Notes: generated by a model not told the origin, from the sequence alone. Shown: positions 11,281 through 27,931, numbered from the stretch's first letter. The stretch is 64,000 bases of DNA from Nymphaea colorata (GCF_008831285.2 NC_045144.1:17437716-17501715), one strand, 5' to 3'. Program-made: numbers and translations.

Positions 11281-11400
11281 ACATAAAACGCCGTAGGCTG
11301 CAGCCCAGTGGAGGGTGAGGTGCGCCGCCTCAAAGAAATCTGAGATTCAAATCCTGTGATTGTTATAACCACTCAACCTACTCGTCCTCTGAACCGTAAT
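11281..11400 (+). mobile_element. Probable tRNA-derived SINE (head)
   Basis: A GCAGCCCAGTGGA segment (11299-11311) resembles a tRNA A box. GAGATTCAAATCC (11342-11354) resembles a B box, at tRNA-like spacing. No cloverleaf can be drawn that would make a working tRNA, so this looks like a SINE head. The 3' end and flanking duplication were not found. Confidence 0.4.
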
Positions 11401-12073
11401 GGGTCTCAAAACAAGTTTGAAGACATAGCCAACGATTCAATGAACGACCCATGAAAATAGTTAACTTAAAATTTGACAGTGACATGAGCAAAAGTTCTTG
11501 TTTGAAATTGGACAAATAATTATAATAACTCGAAACTTAACAATTAAGGAAATCATGTTGCATGATTTTGGGAAAGGGGCTTATGCAAGCATCTGTTTGC
11601 GTAGCGTGCTTATCAAGGCACACACACACGTGTGCTATAAGCATATGATTTTCTTTTGGGTATTTTTCTGACATGAGAATATAATTCATCTTGTTCGCTA
11701 GTAAAAATTGTTAGTATGCAACAAATGATTTCCTAATAGAAAAGCCGCTTGCTTGTGCATATTCATATTCTTATTGATCGAAACTTCTCAATTAAACAAG
11801 CCATATTGATATACATTTCTGTGAATACAATCCCCTCGGAGTAAAGGAAAAAGAAATGCGAAGGTCACTTTTATGTTCAAAATTTCAAAGAACTATCGTA
11901 TTAACAAGTAGCCAGTTACGATACTATTTTAAAAAAAAAAAAAAGCCCAAAAACTTGTTTACTTTCAACTTTAACAAACGCAAGATACCGAAATCCGAGT
12001 GTACCGCCACCATAAGTTATGATGGTTTGGTATCTCAATGTGGAAGACATTATATATATATGAGCCCACTACA

Positions 12074-12077
<4 letters not shown>

Positions 12078-12115
<38 letters not shown>
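12078..12115. repeat. (TA)n microsatellite
   Basis: About 19 uninterrupted TA units, with a smaller TATATA run just upstream near 12051-12060. Confidence 0.9.
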
Positions 12116-12117
<2 letters not shown>

Positions 12118-13432
12118 GTTTACTTGTACTGGCCATCTCATTGAATTTATATATCTCCACTTGGTGGAGTCTATCGCTCTCAAGGGCTCAATTATTCATC
12201 CATTTTGTGGGTCGACTCTACCAAAGTGGTGCTTTTTTTTTTCTTTTTTTTTTAGAATTCCAAATTTTGGGGCTCACCAGCACCCCCTTGGAGAAGAGTC
12301 TCGTGTTATTAGAATTAGTTCGTTTCTGAAACAGTTTGAACTATTAAAAAAGGTTACGTGTTCTGGCATCTTAAGAAAGGAAATAACAAATGCAACTCCA
12401 TACGCTTTGCGTTGTGATTGCGACTTCCACAAGTCCAACACCCTCTCACTCCTCATATTCAGATTACAATACCCATTTTAAGTTCAATTTAAAATATTTA
12501 TAGATGATTCGATTTAGCTGTCGAATGATTATACAATAACACATAGGCATGCATATATAATGTATATATCACCAGCCTATTATTGTACTATAACATGAAG
12601 ACCACAGTTGATCAACATAAATGACTTTGTCAAACCCTTCTAATTGGTCTTCTATGATTTTTTTTTTTTTAACATAAACTGCTAACCTGAGTTTTATATT
12701 TGTTATTTCTTGTGTTAAATTTCATTCAAATGGTAATAAATTTGTATTTGTTCTTTATCTTTACCTTGTGTAGGTGATGCATGTGAAAGGTTCGTTTCCT
12801 AGTAACCATGATTTATGAAAGAAAAAAGCCATTGTGCATGCTCTTAGGAAAGGTTTGACGTGGTATACTAGGAGACCTAAACCAAACGGGGTGAGAAACA
12901 TTTCACATGTTTTTGAATTCTTGAAGTCTTCCTCAGAAAATTGTCTGACCATCAAACAGGGTGACAAACAAAGCATGAATTTTGTCTTGGGAAGGCCGAA
13001 CAATAAAGGGTCGACTGTGTAAAGTATACCCAACCATTTAATATGGATCGTCCATTGAACATGATGGATGGTTAAGAGACAAACAGAGATAAAAAAGAGA
13101 TGTTTGTTTTTCTTTCAAACATCCATTTACTTTAAATATCAATATATATATAAAGAGTCTGTATATACATATTTGTAAATTGTTTCCAGAATAAAATGTT
13201 CAAAAATTTGAATAAGTAACTCTTAAAATTCTTAAAATGTAAAGGGGCCATGGCCGTGGCTGGGCCCTCTTTTCTTTTCTCTCCTCCTTAGTTCCCGAGG
13301 TCAAGGGGCTCGGGGGCACGTGTCATGCACGCATGGTACATAACCATGCAATCATGGTTCTAGCCTGCATCCACTTTTGTAAAAGTAAAAATCTTTAAGA
13401 TTTGATTTGATTAGTGACTGGCCGCCTAGCCC

Positions 13433-13492
13433 TTTGCTGGATATTTTGTACCACATACATTTGCTTTGCTGGATATTTTGTACCACATACAT
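13433..13492. repeat. Two-copy tandem repeat, period 32
   Basis: A 28 bp unit (TTTGCTGGAT...CACATACAT) occurs twice without change at 13433-13460 and 13465-13492. This indicates a recent slippage or short duplication. Confidence 0.85.
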
Positions 13493-14929
13493 TCTTCTTC
13501 GTCTAGTTTTAATGAATTTGTTGTAAGAAATTTTCATGACATGTACCAAATTTGACGTCATTGCATCTCTTAGCAATTGAGCTGATCAGAATCCGAATCC
13601 GGCTGCAAATTAACGTAAGAAAATGAAGATGAATTCAGCCTGAAATGTCAAAAGAGTTTCACAATTTTCAGCCGCACCCAGATTCAATTTCGATCTGTCT
13701 CAATACACATGGCTAATCCGAAACGGGTTGCTGCTGCAGATCAAATAAAACCGACACCAACATCAAGAGACAGAGACGGAGACAGCATCCCTTGCCCTTT
13801 TAGCCCCTTGCGTTGGCGAAGCCTCAACCACACGTCGCTTCTCGCCGTCAATTTTCTCTTTCCAACTTTCTGTCATACAAGAAATCAAACTTCACAAGGA
13901 AAACGCGAACACGGAGAGGCAATCATTTTGGAGCGCTTTCCGTCGTTGCTGTGATGTGGGCAGCACTGCAAAGAAGGAAGGGACCATCCCCAGCAGTTGG
14001 CCCCAACTGCACATGGGTGTGCTCCTAGCTGCCCTGTCCCAGACTTTGAGCATCTTCCTGCTTGACCTTCCCTCCCTCCCATCGATCCGCCATTAGAACA
14101 TGAACTTGTTCCCAATGTCCAATACGCAGATTCCACGAAGTTGGTCGCATTAATATCAGCCTCAAAAAACATGTACTTCAAATCTGTTTAGTTGAAACTC
14201 AGATCAATCCAGTTACTTTTGAAACTCACGATGCAGTTTCATCTGGCTTTGATCTCCGACTGAGATACTGTACTATAGATCCAAGTCAATCACATAGAAA
14301 TGCCAGGTCTTATATGTGCTGATCAGTTCTTAATTGATTCACGAGAAATAAGGTCTGATCTGAGGTTTAAAGTCAAAAAAATCTGAGGCAACAAAATGCA
14401 TTAGCTCATGAATTGCAGAAATCTTCGGATCACATTCAGACAACTTGCCAGCCTATACAAGGTGTACAACCGTAGCGTCAATGGCGCAACCATCATATGA
14501 GACTAAGGTACAACCTACAAGAACTGCGTGTCTGTAGGCAATGTGCCAATGATTGGTCTCACTGTTCCAAATAGTTTAATTCCTTCCTGCAAACAGTTGG
14601 ATCCACAGACACAGAGACACTCTGATCGAAAGCCTTAGTTCTTAAGCTTATGAGTTGATTCAGAAACTAACAGTAGAATAATATGAAGTTGGTGGTTGAA
14701 TGGTAGCTTTCATTGATGAAGGGGAGGTCCACCACCAGCAGCAGCGCCTCCCCAAAACCTACAAAGCAGCTACCTCGAGCCCCTCCCCCCGCTTCTTTCA
14801 CCGGAAAAAGTCGTCGCACTTTGGAAAATTTATATTCGAAAGCTTGACCAACTCGCAATATGAATCTTTAATTTGAACCCTTCTGCCTTCTCTTTCTTTT
14901 AAAAAATCCGACCGCTGCGTTTGGTTGTA

Positions 14930-15067
14930 ATGGCTGGTGAAAGAGGAGGTCAGGCCGCTAATGGCTTCTCAAAAGGAATTAGTGCAGACAACCTCCACTG
15001 GCTTCTACCACCATCCCCTGTTTCTCGGGGTTGGTGGGGTCGCCTTCGCCCCCCGCCGAACCAGTGA
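14930..15067 (+). CDS. Candidate small ORF, 45 aa
   Basis: A 46-codon frame runs from ATG (14930) to TGA (15067). It encodes an N-terminal MAGERGGQAANGF, a middle KGISADNLHWLLPPSP and a tail VSRGWWGRLRPPPNQ. The Trp, Pro and Arg content, and a GC level well above the flanks, are unlike random AT-rich intergenic DNA. I do not know a named family for it. No signal peptide or membrane segment is apparent. No clear TATA box is seen, but a pyrimidine-rich tract precedes the ATG. It may be a real microprotein gene, one exon of a larger gene, or chance. Confidence 0.4.
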   Translation: MAGERGGQAANGFSKGISADNLHWLLPPSPVSRGWWGRLRPPPNQ

Positions 15068-17902
<2,835 letters not shown>

Positions 17903-17910
17903 TATATAAT
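17903..17910 (+). promoter_or_regulatory. TATA box of DUF761 gene at 18033
   Basis: TATATAAT lies after a CT-rich stretch and about 123 bases before the start codon. Confidence 0.55.
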
Positions 17911-18032
17911 GACCAACGAGAGAACTCCCCTTCTTCTCAGAGCCGTACTCCTATTATGCAAGGAGTCACACCTGGCAGGCAAAGAATCTACCATCGTCAG
18001 AAGACGCGGGGAAGAAGAAGGAGGAGGTGAAA

Positions 18033-18680
18033 ATGGAGATCAACTCTGGTACTAGAGCCAAGCGCCTGTGGAACCTCCTGCGCGTCGCCTTCTTGATGGT
18101 CAGGAAAGGCTTCACGCCGAAGCGCAAGCTCGTCATGGACCTCAACTTGATGATGAAAAGAGGCAAACTCTTCGGCAGATCCTTCCGAAGCATCGTCTTC
18201 CCCCACCGCGCCCCCGCCTTCCGTGGATTCGGACCACAGGACTACGAGTTCTCCTGCACCAACAGCCCCGACCCCCTCTTCTTCCATGGCGGCGCTGGCT
18301 CCGCCACCAAAAGGAAGCTCCATTACTACTTCCCCTCCCTACCCTGCATCAACCCCCCTCACGCCGACGACTCCGACGACCACGTCATTGTCAACAGGCC
18401 CCAGTTCGACATGTCCAACTCCGACCTCTCGTCGCTCCTCGATCCCATCGACCTCGCCGACGGTGAGAAGATCAGCCCTGCCATCTCACCGCTTCCCATC
18501 GTAATCTCGAGCTATTATCCGTCGGAGGACGATGAGTATGACGCCACCGACCCGGTGGACGAGAAGGCCGAGGAATTCATAGCCAGGTTCTATGAGCAGC
18601 TGAGGTCACAGGGGCGCTTGGCCCTGCTGCAGTACCAGGAAATGGAGTACCAGGCGATGCTTGCTAGGGGCTGCAGTTGA
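18033..18680 (+). CDS. DUF761 domain protein (215 aa)
   Basis: Intronless gene starting MEINSGTRAKRLW. A GTG six bases upstream extends the open frame, but the ATG at 18033 is the natural start. The basic N-terminal part (about 1-50: RLWNLLRVAFLMVRKG, KRKLVMDLNLMMKRG) is followed by a Pro/Asp-rich middle. The C-terminal DUF761 motif is clear (about 180-212: EKAEEFIARFYEQLRSQ, then LLQYQEMEYQAML). The coding region is much richer in G and C than its surroundings. It shares only the C-terminal motif and overall plan with the DUF761 pair at 2-5 kb, so it is a separate family branch and not part of that duplication. Function is unknown, as for most of the family. Confidence 0.85.
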   Translation: MEINSGTRAKRLWNLLRVAFLMVRKGFTPKRKLVMDLNLMMKRGKLFGRSFRSIVFPHRAPAFRGFGPQDYEFSCTNSPDPLFFHGGAGSATKRKLHYYFPSLPCINPPHADDSDDHVIVNRPQFDMSNSDLSSLLDPIDLADGEKISPAISPLPIVISSYYPSEDDEYDATDPVDEKAEEFIARFYEQLRSQGRLALLQYQEMEYQAMLARGCS

Positions 18681-18699
18681 TTTGTTTATCCTCTCTTGT

Positions 18700-18705
18700 A
18701 ATAAA
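18700..18705 (+). terminator. Poly(A) signal
   Basis: AATAAA lies 20 bases after the stop codon of the DUF761 gene. Plant poly(A) signals are loose, so this is supportive only. Confidence 0.45.
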
Positions 18706-18822
18706 ACCGTCCATATAAATATGCATCGATATCCTGATGTTAGATTATCAACATTATCTCGACCTCTCTACCTTTTACTCAGAGACGGTTTCTGTTTGAT
18801 CCTTTCTTTACCATTTTTCTTT

Positions 18823-21435
<2,613 letters not shown>

Positions 21436-22445
21436 TCAACGCCAATAGGCAGGATCATGTGGCCTGAAACCAAAAGATCCTGGCATGAATGGATGATCTG
21501 GTGGTGGTGGACGATGACAACAAAGGTGCGGCTGTGGTGGTGGTGCAAAGGGAAATGCTGGAGGAGGTGGTGGTGGTGGAAAGGGTAGTGTTGGAGGAGG
21601 TGGTGGAAATGGTGGCGGAAAATGAGGTAAAACAAATGGTGCTGACAATTCCGGATTGACGGGGGCCGTTACTTCGGATGGATGAGGCGGCCACACTTGC
21701 AGCGATGGTGGAGCGTGATGGCTTTCAGCCGGAGCAGGCATAGGCAGATAAGGAGCAGAAGGGTGTATCATCGGTGCCTGATGGGCTTCCGTACAACAGG
21801 TTTCAGTTTGATATGATCCAAAAGAGGATGTTGGTGGTGTCTGGTCGGATGGATAAGGAGCCGAATGAGGTGCTTGTGATGGATAGTAGCTTCCTACAGG
21901 GGGTATATAATGGAAGGCGGTGCTGCAGAGAGTGATTCTGGTACAACAGTAAGTGATGATGGTGCTTGGTACCATTCTGAACAAGCCGATCCAATTGAGT
22001 TAGGCTTGCCAGCATCCTGTTGAGAATCTGTTGGATTGAAGCTGCTGCAATTCTTAGGTTCAATGCTATAAGAGAAATTCAGCAATCCGGTGGCTTCATC
22101 GTTCGATCCTTTCAACTGATAACAAACATATCTAACACCTCCTGCATAATCTTCCAGCAGGTCCATGACAGGAACATGGACCCTGCCAATGGACTTGTCT
22201 CCGAGCCCACCCTCCTTTCGGATCTCAAAATCCACCGTGAACTTGTCCGCTGATTCATTCAACTCAAACCGCATCCGATGTTTCCATTCAGGATTCCGGT
22301 CATTCTCCCGGTCCGGCGATGTCTTCTGCGCTTGCTTGGGATTGCCGACCCAGACTTTGGCGTAGACTGACATCTTCTGGAAGAAATTGAAGCCCTTGAG
22401 ATCCTTACAGGAAAGAACTGTTAACTCAATGGCCTTCACCTCCAT
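21436..22445 (-). CDS. C2-domain protein, SRC2-like, with apparent frameshift
   Basis: The first frame (22445 down to about 21899) encodes a C2 domain at about 1-130: IELTVLSCKDLKG, then KMSVYAKVWVG, then NPEWKHRMRFEL. A Ser/Pro-rich linker follows. In plants this architecture belongs to SRC2-like proteins, small Ca-dependent membrane-binding proteins induced by cold or pathogens. The expected Pro-rich tail (many PPP and HP runs, ending FGFRPHDPAYWR) is open in another frame down to 21436. The switch falls at a run of five C (minus strand, about 21898-21902). One more C would give a continuous protein of about 336 aa, close to the family length. This is either a real one-base loss that truncates the protein to about 183 aa with its C2 domain intact, or a sequence error in a homopolymer. 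An intron is less likely. Confidence 0.75.
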
Positions 22446-22582
22446 CCCCCTAGATCTCGTGAATCTTCAAGAAGATTTGGCAGTGATTGGGGATATGGAA
22501 TTGGGGATGCTCACAAACTCAAATTGTAGCAAGAGAAAGCCTTTTTCCCTCTGAAGGATGAGAAAAGCAAGATCGTCAACAG

Positions 22583-22590
22583 GTTTATAA
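22583..22590 (-). promoter_or_regulatory. Possible TATA box of C2 gene
   Basis: On the minus strand this reads TTATAAAC, about 138 bases before the ATG at 22445. Confidence 0.4.
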
Positions 22591-24384
22591 TGAGTATCAA
22601 ATTGCCAACCAATGGTTGACCACAAATTCGAGAGAAGATGTTTCAGGAACCATCTGTTGGCCCTTGATAGCTACCACCTGGGACAATCTGCATACCCATT
22701 TACAAGGAAACCATAGAAGATGACGTGCTGCAGCTTTCTTCTTCACGGGCCACATCTCATCTACTGGTCAAAGCCTATCTCAAGAAATATCTTCACATTC
22801 AACCCTGTTCGCAGAGATGTTCATGTGACTCTTTGTGTCGAACCAGAAACTGAGGGTATCCCTTGCTTCCATGAGTTCCATGAGGCCAACCAACAGGGAA
22901 GAGAGCATATCCAAGTTTGAACAGAAGGGATGCTTCTCATTCAGATAACATATACACTAGCAAGTGCCTCGTTCATAACCATCACTAAACAAGCCACGAG
23001 ACTTCGGAGCCAAACTCGATGGTTCAGTCATCCATGAATGCAAATGCCTAAGGTTTCAAAATTCCTGTGAGAGTATGATGATCAATTGGAGACTCAGTGG
23101 AACTGAAGCCGTTACTCTTTCCTTTAACACAATCACCCTGCCGACGGTCTTCGAGATCATGAACTTGGTTACTGTGTCAGAATCTCCATAAACCCTTGAA
23201 CATTTTTGATATCCGACTTGGTCTTCCAGCTCTTGAATTCATAAGTTCAAACACGATGGGGGGCCTCTCGTTGTGCACAAATAGAAGTTTCTCCTTCAAT
23301 TCCTCTCCTACATCAAAAAAAAAAAAAAAAATCTTATGAGAGACATGCCCTCATATATATATATATATATATATATATTTCTGCATTGCTTATAGTGGCA
23401 TCTTTCATAATTTTCAATAATTAAAATGCAGTTCATTTTGAAAAAAAAAATATATGTTTTCTATATCTGAAAATAGAGAAGTTGGAATATTTGCAGGTTT
23501 GTCTTTTGGTGAAATTAACTACGCATATGCGAATTTCATGACCAAAAACCTATATCTGTTATGTTACGTTTCTAATTTTTAAACAGGATTTATGCAGGAT
23601 TGATCAATAGTCTAAAAATTTTGTGCATCATATAATTCCTATCTAACTTCTCAAAATATATATGATGCGAGAGCAGATTCCTTGGAGCAGACTTTGGAAA
23701 CATTGTCAGTGAAGTGCACCCAAGCCTACGTAAGATGGTTACACACATTAATGAGTAAGGGTTTGTGGTTGCATGTCAGTCCGATTACTCTTCAAAATCA
23801 AAAAATAAAATGATCATTTGTTATTATTTAATTATACCGTTAGCTCACTTCATTTCATAGTCCTATGCTCTTGTGCTTGGATATTTAGCTATTCGTGGTT
23901 GTTGGATCAATTCGTTCATTCTCTTTTCTATTACATTGTGTAGGTCACAAATGAACCTGGTGCATCCCATCCTAAAGCTGCAAAATATTTTCTCCAAGAG
24001 TGACCACTTCAACATCTCTGTCAAATGAAGCTGTTTTTATGACAATAGTTGTTGGCTCTAACAATAATGTTTGCTTTAATGTAAGTGCAAGCGCATTAAT
24101 CTTCTTCAATCCCATAGAAAATATTAGTTTAGTAGGAGAAAAGATGCATGAGTTAACGAAAATTTAAAATAAAATAGTAAAAATTTTACTAAGAAAAAAT
24201 CTCTGATGTATGCTTGGACGGTGGCTTGATTTGGATAATGAAGAGCACTTGTTAAAGAAGATCTGGACCTCAATGAAGACCTGATCATTGACTTCTTCAA
24301 CAAAATGATCTCTTCTCTTGATTCATCTTCATAACTTTTCAAGGTAAATATGTCGTCTAATTTGTGGAGGACGTAAAAATAGAA
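22591..24384. other. Intergenic, no gene recognised
   Basis: No supported gene. It contains a poly(A) tract near 23313-23329 and a TA run at about 23354-23378. An open frame at 22720-22920 has no family signature. Confidence 0.5.
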
Positions 24385-24596
24385 GGCATTGTGCAAAGTG
24401 TTTAATGTTCTTAAATAGGATTTTCACAACAAAAAGAATGTTACTGTTATTAAAAATAATGTTGTAACTAATAAGGGAATGATATATGTAGAGGAAAAGA
24501 TGCCAAAACAGGCATCTTTGGTGGTGAAAAACCACGTTAAATCTCCTATTTTTGTTTTTTTTTTTTTTTTAATCTTTCTCTAACAGCATCCAAAGG
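24385..24596 (+). repeat. Dispersed repeat, copy 2
   Basis: A shorter relative, in the same orientation, of the repeat at 424-970. It ends in the same T-tract followed by TAACAGCAT. No coding capacity. Confidence 0.55.
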
Positions 24597-24814
24597 TGTA
24601 AAAACGCGTGATGCCCATGAAAGTAACCAGTTAGCCATATAGTGACAACATTTTTAATATTATCCCAGACTCTAATAGTTGTATGCATATGCCAAACGCT
24701 TTGTATATGGTTTGGTACGTAAGCAAACATACACCCATAATATGTGTAGACATTGGTCAAGTGATCATCAATTAAGGGGCTTAGGTACGACGATGCATTT
24801 CTCATGAAGCTTAC

Positions 24815-25203
24815 GGTACCCAACAAAGAAAAACTCTAGGCTCTAAACTTTCTACAACTTTTTTTCTGTTCTATTTAGCTCAGCCTTTAGAGAGAGAGAG
24901 AGAGAGGGAGGTCCTTAGTCCCAATGCCTTCTTTTGTAAATAAACACCTTTATTTCATTTAATAAAATAAAAAGGTATAAGGTGTACTCTACAAAATTTA
25001 ACCCCTCAAACCTTTAGATATGAGAAAAAGAGAGAAAAATGCTAGCTGGTAGTGGTAGTAGCGATAGTAGCTTTGTTCTTTGTTCTTATTCAACAGCCAC
25101 CGCCCTTTACCTCTTCTTTCTTTCCGTTTTCTTGCTGTGGCTATGTTGCTTATAAGAGTATTCAACTTTCTTCTTAATAATTGGTCAGTGTAAGGAAAAA
25201 GAA
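24815..25203 (+). repeat. Foldback, left arm
   Basis: About 390 bp matching the reverse complement of 25327-25714. Ordered shared blocks are GGTAC-CAACAAAG, CTTTCTACAACTTTT, AAACACCTTTATTTC, TTAATAAAATAAAA, CCCCTCAAACC, CACCGCCCTT-ACCTC, and TATAAGAG-ATTCAA at the inner end. Confidence 0.85.
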
Positions 25204-25326
25204 AGTAGAAATCTGATTATTTGAACTAGTGTTTTTTTTTTTTTCTTATTTTCTCCATCTTCCTTTGCCTTTTATAATTTATTTACCAAATATTTTATGT
25301 TACTAACTTTCTTTAAATTTAGTTAT

Positions 25327-25714
25327 AAAATTTCCTTATTCTAAGAAATTGCTAAGAAGAAATTTGAATGCTCTTATAGCGAATACAGCCCTGCACACCA
25401 AGAAAGCGAAAAGAAAGAGGACGAGGTTAAGGGCGGTGACTGTAGAACAATAAGAAATAACATGCTACCACCACAACCATCAATCCTCTCTCTCACGCTT
25501 AAATGCGTATCGATGGGTTTGAGGGGTTAGATTTCCTAGATTCCATACACCTTTTTTATTTTATTAAAAGAAATAAAGGTGTTTATCTACAAAAGAGGAC
25601 ATCAGTATTTAGGACTCCTCTCCCTCTCCCTCTTTGTCTGTTGTGGTTGAGCTTAAGAGTGGAAGAAAAGTTGTAGAAAGCTGAAAACCTGTGGTTTTCC
25701 TTTGTTGAGTACCT
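25327..25714 (-). repeat. Foldback, right arm
   Basis: Partner of 24815-25203, separated from it by a T-rich loop of about 123 bp. A TA microsatellite (25728-25750) abuts the outer end. No target duplication was identified. The arms are diverged by scattered substitutions, so a transcript through the whole unit would form a long imperfect hairpin. Confidence 0.85.
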
Positions 25715-25750
25715 TGTTTTGCAAATGATATATATATATATATATATATA

Positions 25751-26757
25751 AGCCAATGCTTCATAATAGAATTTTGATCGTGCTTAGAGCCATGAATATA
25801 TATCTGCCGAACTCAAGCCGACATGAGTGTAGATCTTAGAACTTATCTAGCTCTAGAACTGCATGTGCTTATGTTTCTTTTGGCATTAGCAAACATGAAA
25901 CTGGTAACCTGCGTTTGTGTGACTATCTTCTAGTTTCAACTTGTATTGACCTGGAGTACATGCTAGGATTGGCTTCGAACAAGAAAAAGAAAGTAGTAAT
26001 TGGTAGGTGTTGCTATTTCGATTGTTTTTAGCATTATTTTGTAGCAACTGCCACTGCTGTGCCATGGTTGGTCCGTTTGTATGCTCGGTTATAATTGGAA
26101 CTTGCAATGTAGAATCTGAAGCAGAGAGTATATGGGTGAGCTTTTGGGAGCATGGATTACTGTCCTCTTTAATGGAAAGATAGCTGAAAATCTCTAATGT
26201 AACAGGAAGAAACATTGCATTATCTAGTGTGTTTGAATGCATTAAGACCCCAGTTTGATTGCTGTACTTCTGCCAAATACATTGTTTGCTTGTTATTGTG
26301 ATAAGAAGTGGTTGATTTCCCAGTACTGCCGTGAGAGAGTATTTTTTGTGCAAATACATTGTATATTGTAACTGGACCGCCTTTTCCCCCTTCCAGAGGA
26401 ACCCTATGTTTTACACTAATTTTCTTTCTTTTTCTTTTCCTGTGATATTCTTGTATCAAAGAAGATGAGCCATTTAATAGAATTGATTATGGAGCTATCT
26501 GTGAAGTAAAGAAAATAGATGACGACCCTGACCGACAACTACAATAGACCACCTCCAGGAAGACGGATCAAAACAGGAAAAGCGAAGGAAAATTTTTAGT
26601 AAAGTTCAAGCCGCAGCAACTCCAAACCAAAACAAGATGTTGGCATATGCATGCAAATACGTATGGAACATTATATATTTGATAAAATGTCGATTTACTT
26701 TTCTCAACAAGCAACAAAGAAAAGAAGAACAAAACGCAGTGACAGCGCATGAATCAT
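25751..26757. other. Intergenic, no gene recognised
   Basis: The open frame 25886-26359 (minus) has no recognisable motif. The last few hundred bases are likely 3' UTR of the RING gene. Confidence 0.5.
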
Positions 26758-27531
26758 TCAATCATCAGTGGGCAGCTCAAGGCGACACAATGGGCAAGAA
26801 TGAGCTCGTTTGAGCCATGTCGAGATGCAATCTTCATGAAACTCGTGGGAGCAAGGCATCTTAGCCACCGAGTCTCCGTTGCTGACTCCATCTTGACAAA
26901 CAACACAACTATTAATCTGGGCATTCTCCTCCTGCCCTTCCACCTTCCTCCTCTCCAAGGCATCCACCGATGCCCTCGATGCAGGGACCTGCTCCAGCTC
27001 GGAAGCAAACTGCAGGGAATCGCTGAGCGCCAACTCCTCTAAATACTCCTCTATATCACCAGCCGAACCCTCCACGTCTTCCGACCTGTATTCCTCAATG
27101 AAATGCACATGATAAGTGACGGTGGTAGACGACACTACCACCAAAGATTCCTCTGGTCTCAGCACATTCAGGTCAGTTCTCTGCTGGATCAAGTTGAACA
27201 GCTCCCCTGAAAGCTGGTCCACCGGAAGGAGAAGCCACTCGCACTCGAGGTCGGAGAAGTGCTGCTGGATTTGCTCTGACAGCTGCTGTTGGCTCCTCAA
27301 GCTGCTGCGGTTCACCACGAAGGAGCTTGTCAACGAGCTGAGAAAATCATGAACGGCCGCTGCAGGCTCCATCGAACCCTCCTCACGACCACCTTCTCCT
27401 GGGGCTTCTGAACAAAGCCTGATCTCGAATTGCAAATGTACCATCTCTGAAGGCGTCTCAGGACCTTCCAGTCTTGGTAAAGAAACCACTATAAAACTGT
27501 GACATGATGTGCGAACCGTCGTCCTCAACAT
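26758..27531 (-). CDS. RING-H2 finger E3 ubiquitin ligase (257 aa), copy A
   Basis: Intronless. The last 50 residues form a complete RING-H2 finger (about 209-252): CVVC, 14 residues, C-S-H, EF, H, ED, C, 10 residues, C-PL-C. All eight zinc ligands are present. RING-H2 proteins of this type recruit an E2 enzyme and transfer ubiquitin to targets. The N-terminal 200 residues (many hydrophobic-acidic stretches, such as VHLQFEIRLC and HVHFIEEY) hold no domain I know and no membrane segment, so the protein is probably soluble. The segment LASR- or VPASRASVDALERRK just before the RING is shared with the paralogue at 29720-30421. The ATG at 27531 aligns with a Met of the paralogue. A tandem duplication upstream (27800-27931) may affect its promoter. 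Substrate unknown. Confidence 0.85.
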   Translation of the reverse strand: MLRTTVRTSCHSFIVVSLPRLEGPETPSEMVHLQFEIRLCSEAPGEGGREEGSMEPAAAVHDFLSSLTSSFVVNRSSLRSQQQLSEQIQQHFSDLECEWLLLPVDQLSGELFNLIQQRTDLNVLRPEESLVVVSSTTVTYHVHFIEEYRSEDVEGSAGDIEEYLEELALSDSLQFASELEQVPASRASVDALERRKVEGQEENAQINSCVVCQDGVSNGDSVAKMPCSHEFHEDCISTWLKRAHSCPLCRLELPTDD

Positions 27532-27799
27532 CTCTGTCTCTCTAAGGTCTTCTCTTTCTCTCTAAGCTCGTCTTCCGGTTGGAAGCTATAGGAGAGATGT
27601 AATGCTTAAATGCTATTGAACTAAGAGATAAATATGGAAGCCTAAAGGTACACCGGTTGGGGTTTATCTGCTTCTCCATGAACCATTCCTGATTGATATG
27701 AAAAGCTGGATTTATATCAAAATCCAGAAGCCAGCACTTCATGTAAGTGGATAGACTTTTGATGGAGCTTAGACCCGTCAATATATATCTGAAGCCAAT

Positions 27800-27931
27800 C
27801 TGATATACTGATATATGCTCCTTAACAAACTCGGAATTAATTAAGCCAATGACGTCGTTTACCTCACTAAATGATCTGATACTGTTATATGCTCCCTATC
27901 AAACTGGGAATTCATTAAGGCCAATGACGCC
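27800..27931. repeat. Tandem duplication with CCAAT-TGACG words
   Basis: Two diverged units (27800-27857 and 27876-27931) each end in CCAATGACG. The first extends to TGACGTCG, a core that plant bZIP factors of the TGA type can bind. The duplication lies about 270-400 bp upstream of the RING copy A start codon. Confidence 0.65.

Larger units (their letters stand above)
10119..14929. other. Intergenic, no gene recognised
   Basis: Gene-free AT-rich DNA holding TA microsatellites (10782-10808 and 12078-12115), a probable SINE head (11281-11400) and a 32 bp-period tandem repeat (13433-13492). It also contains diverged stretches with repeated CCAAATC-like words near 10960-11050. Open frames such as 13709-13954 have no recognisable domain. 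Confidence 0.5.

Noticed and set aside
11281-11400. A tRNA gene
   Set aside because: The A and B boxes are imperfect and no acceptor stem or cloverleaf forms. A SINE head is the better reading.
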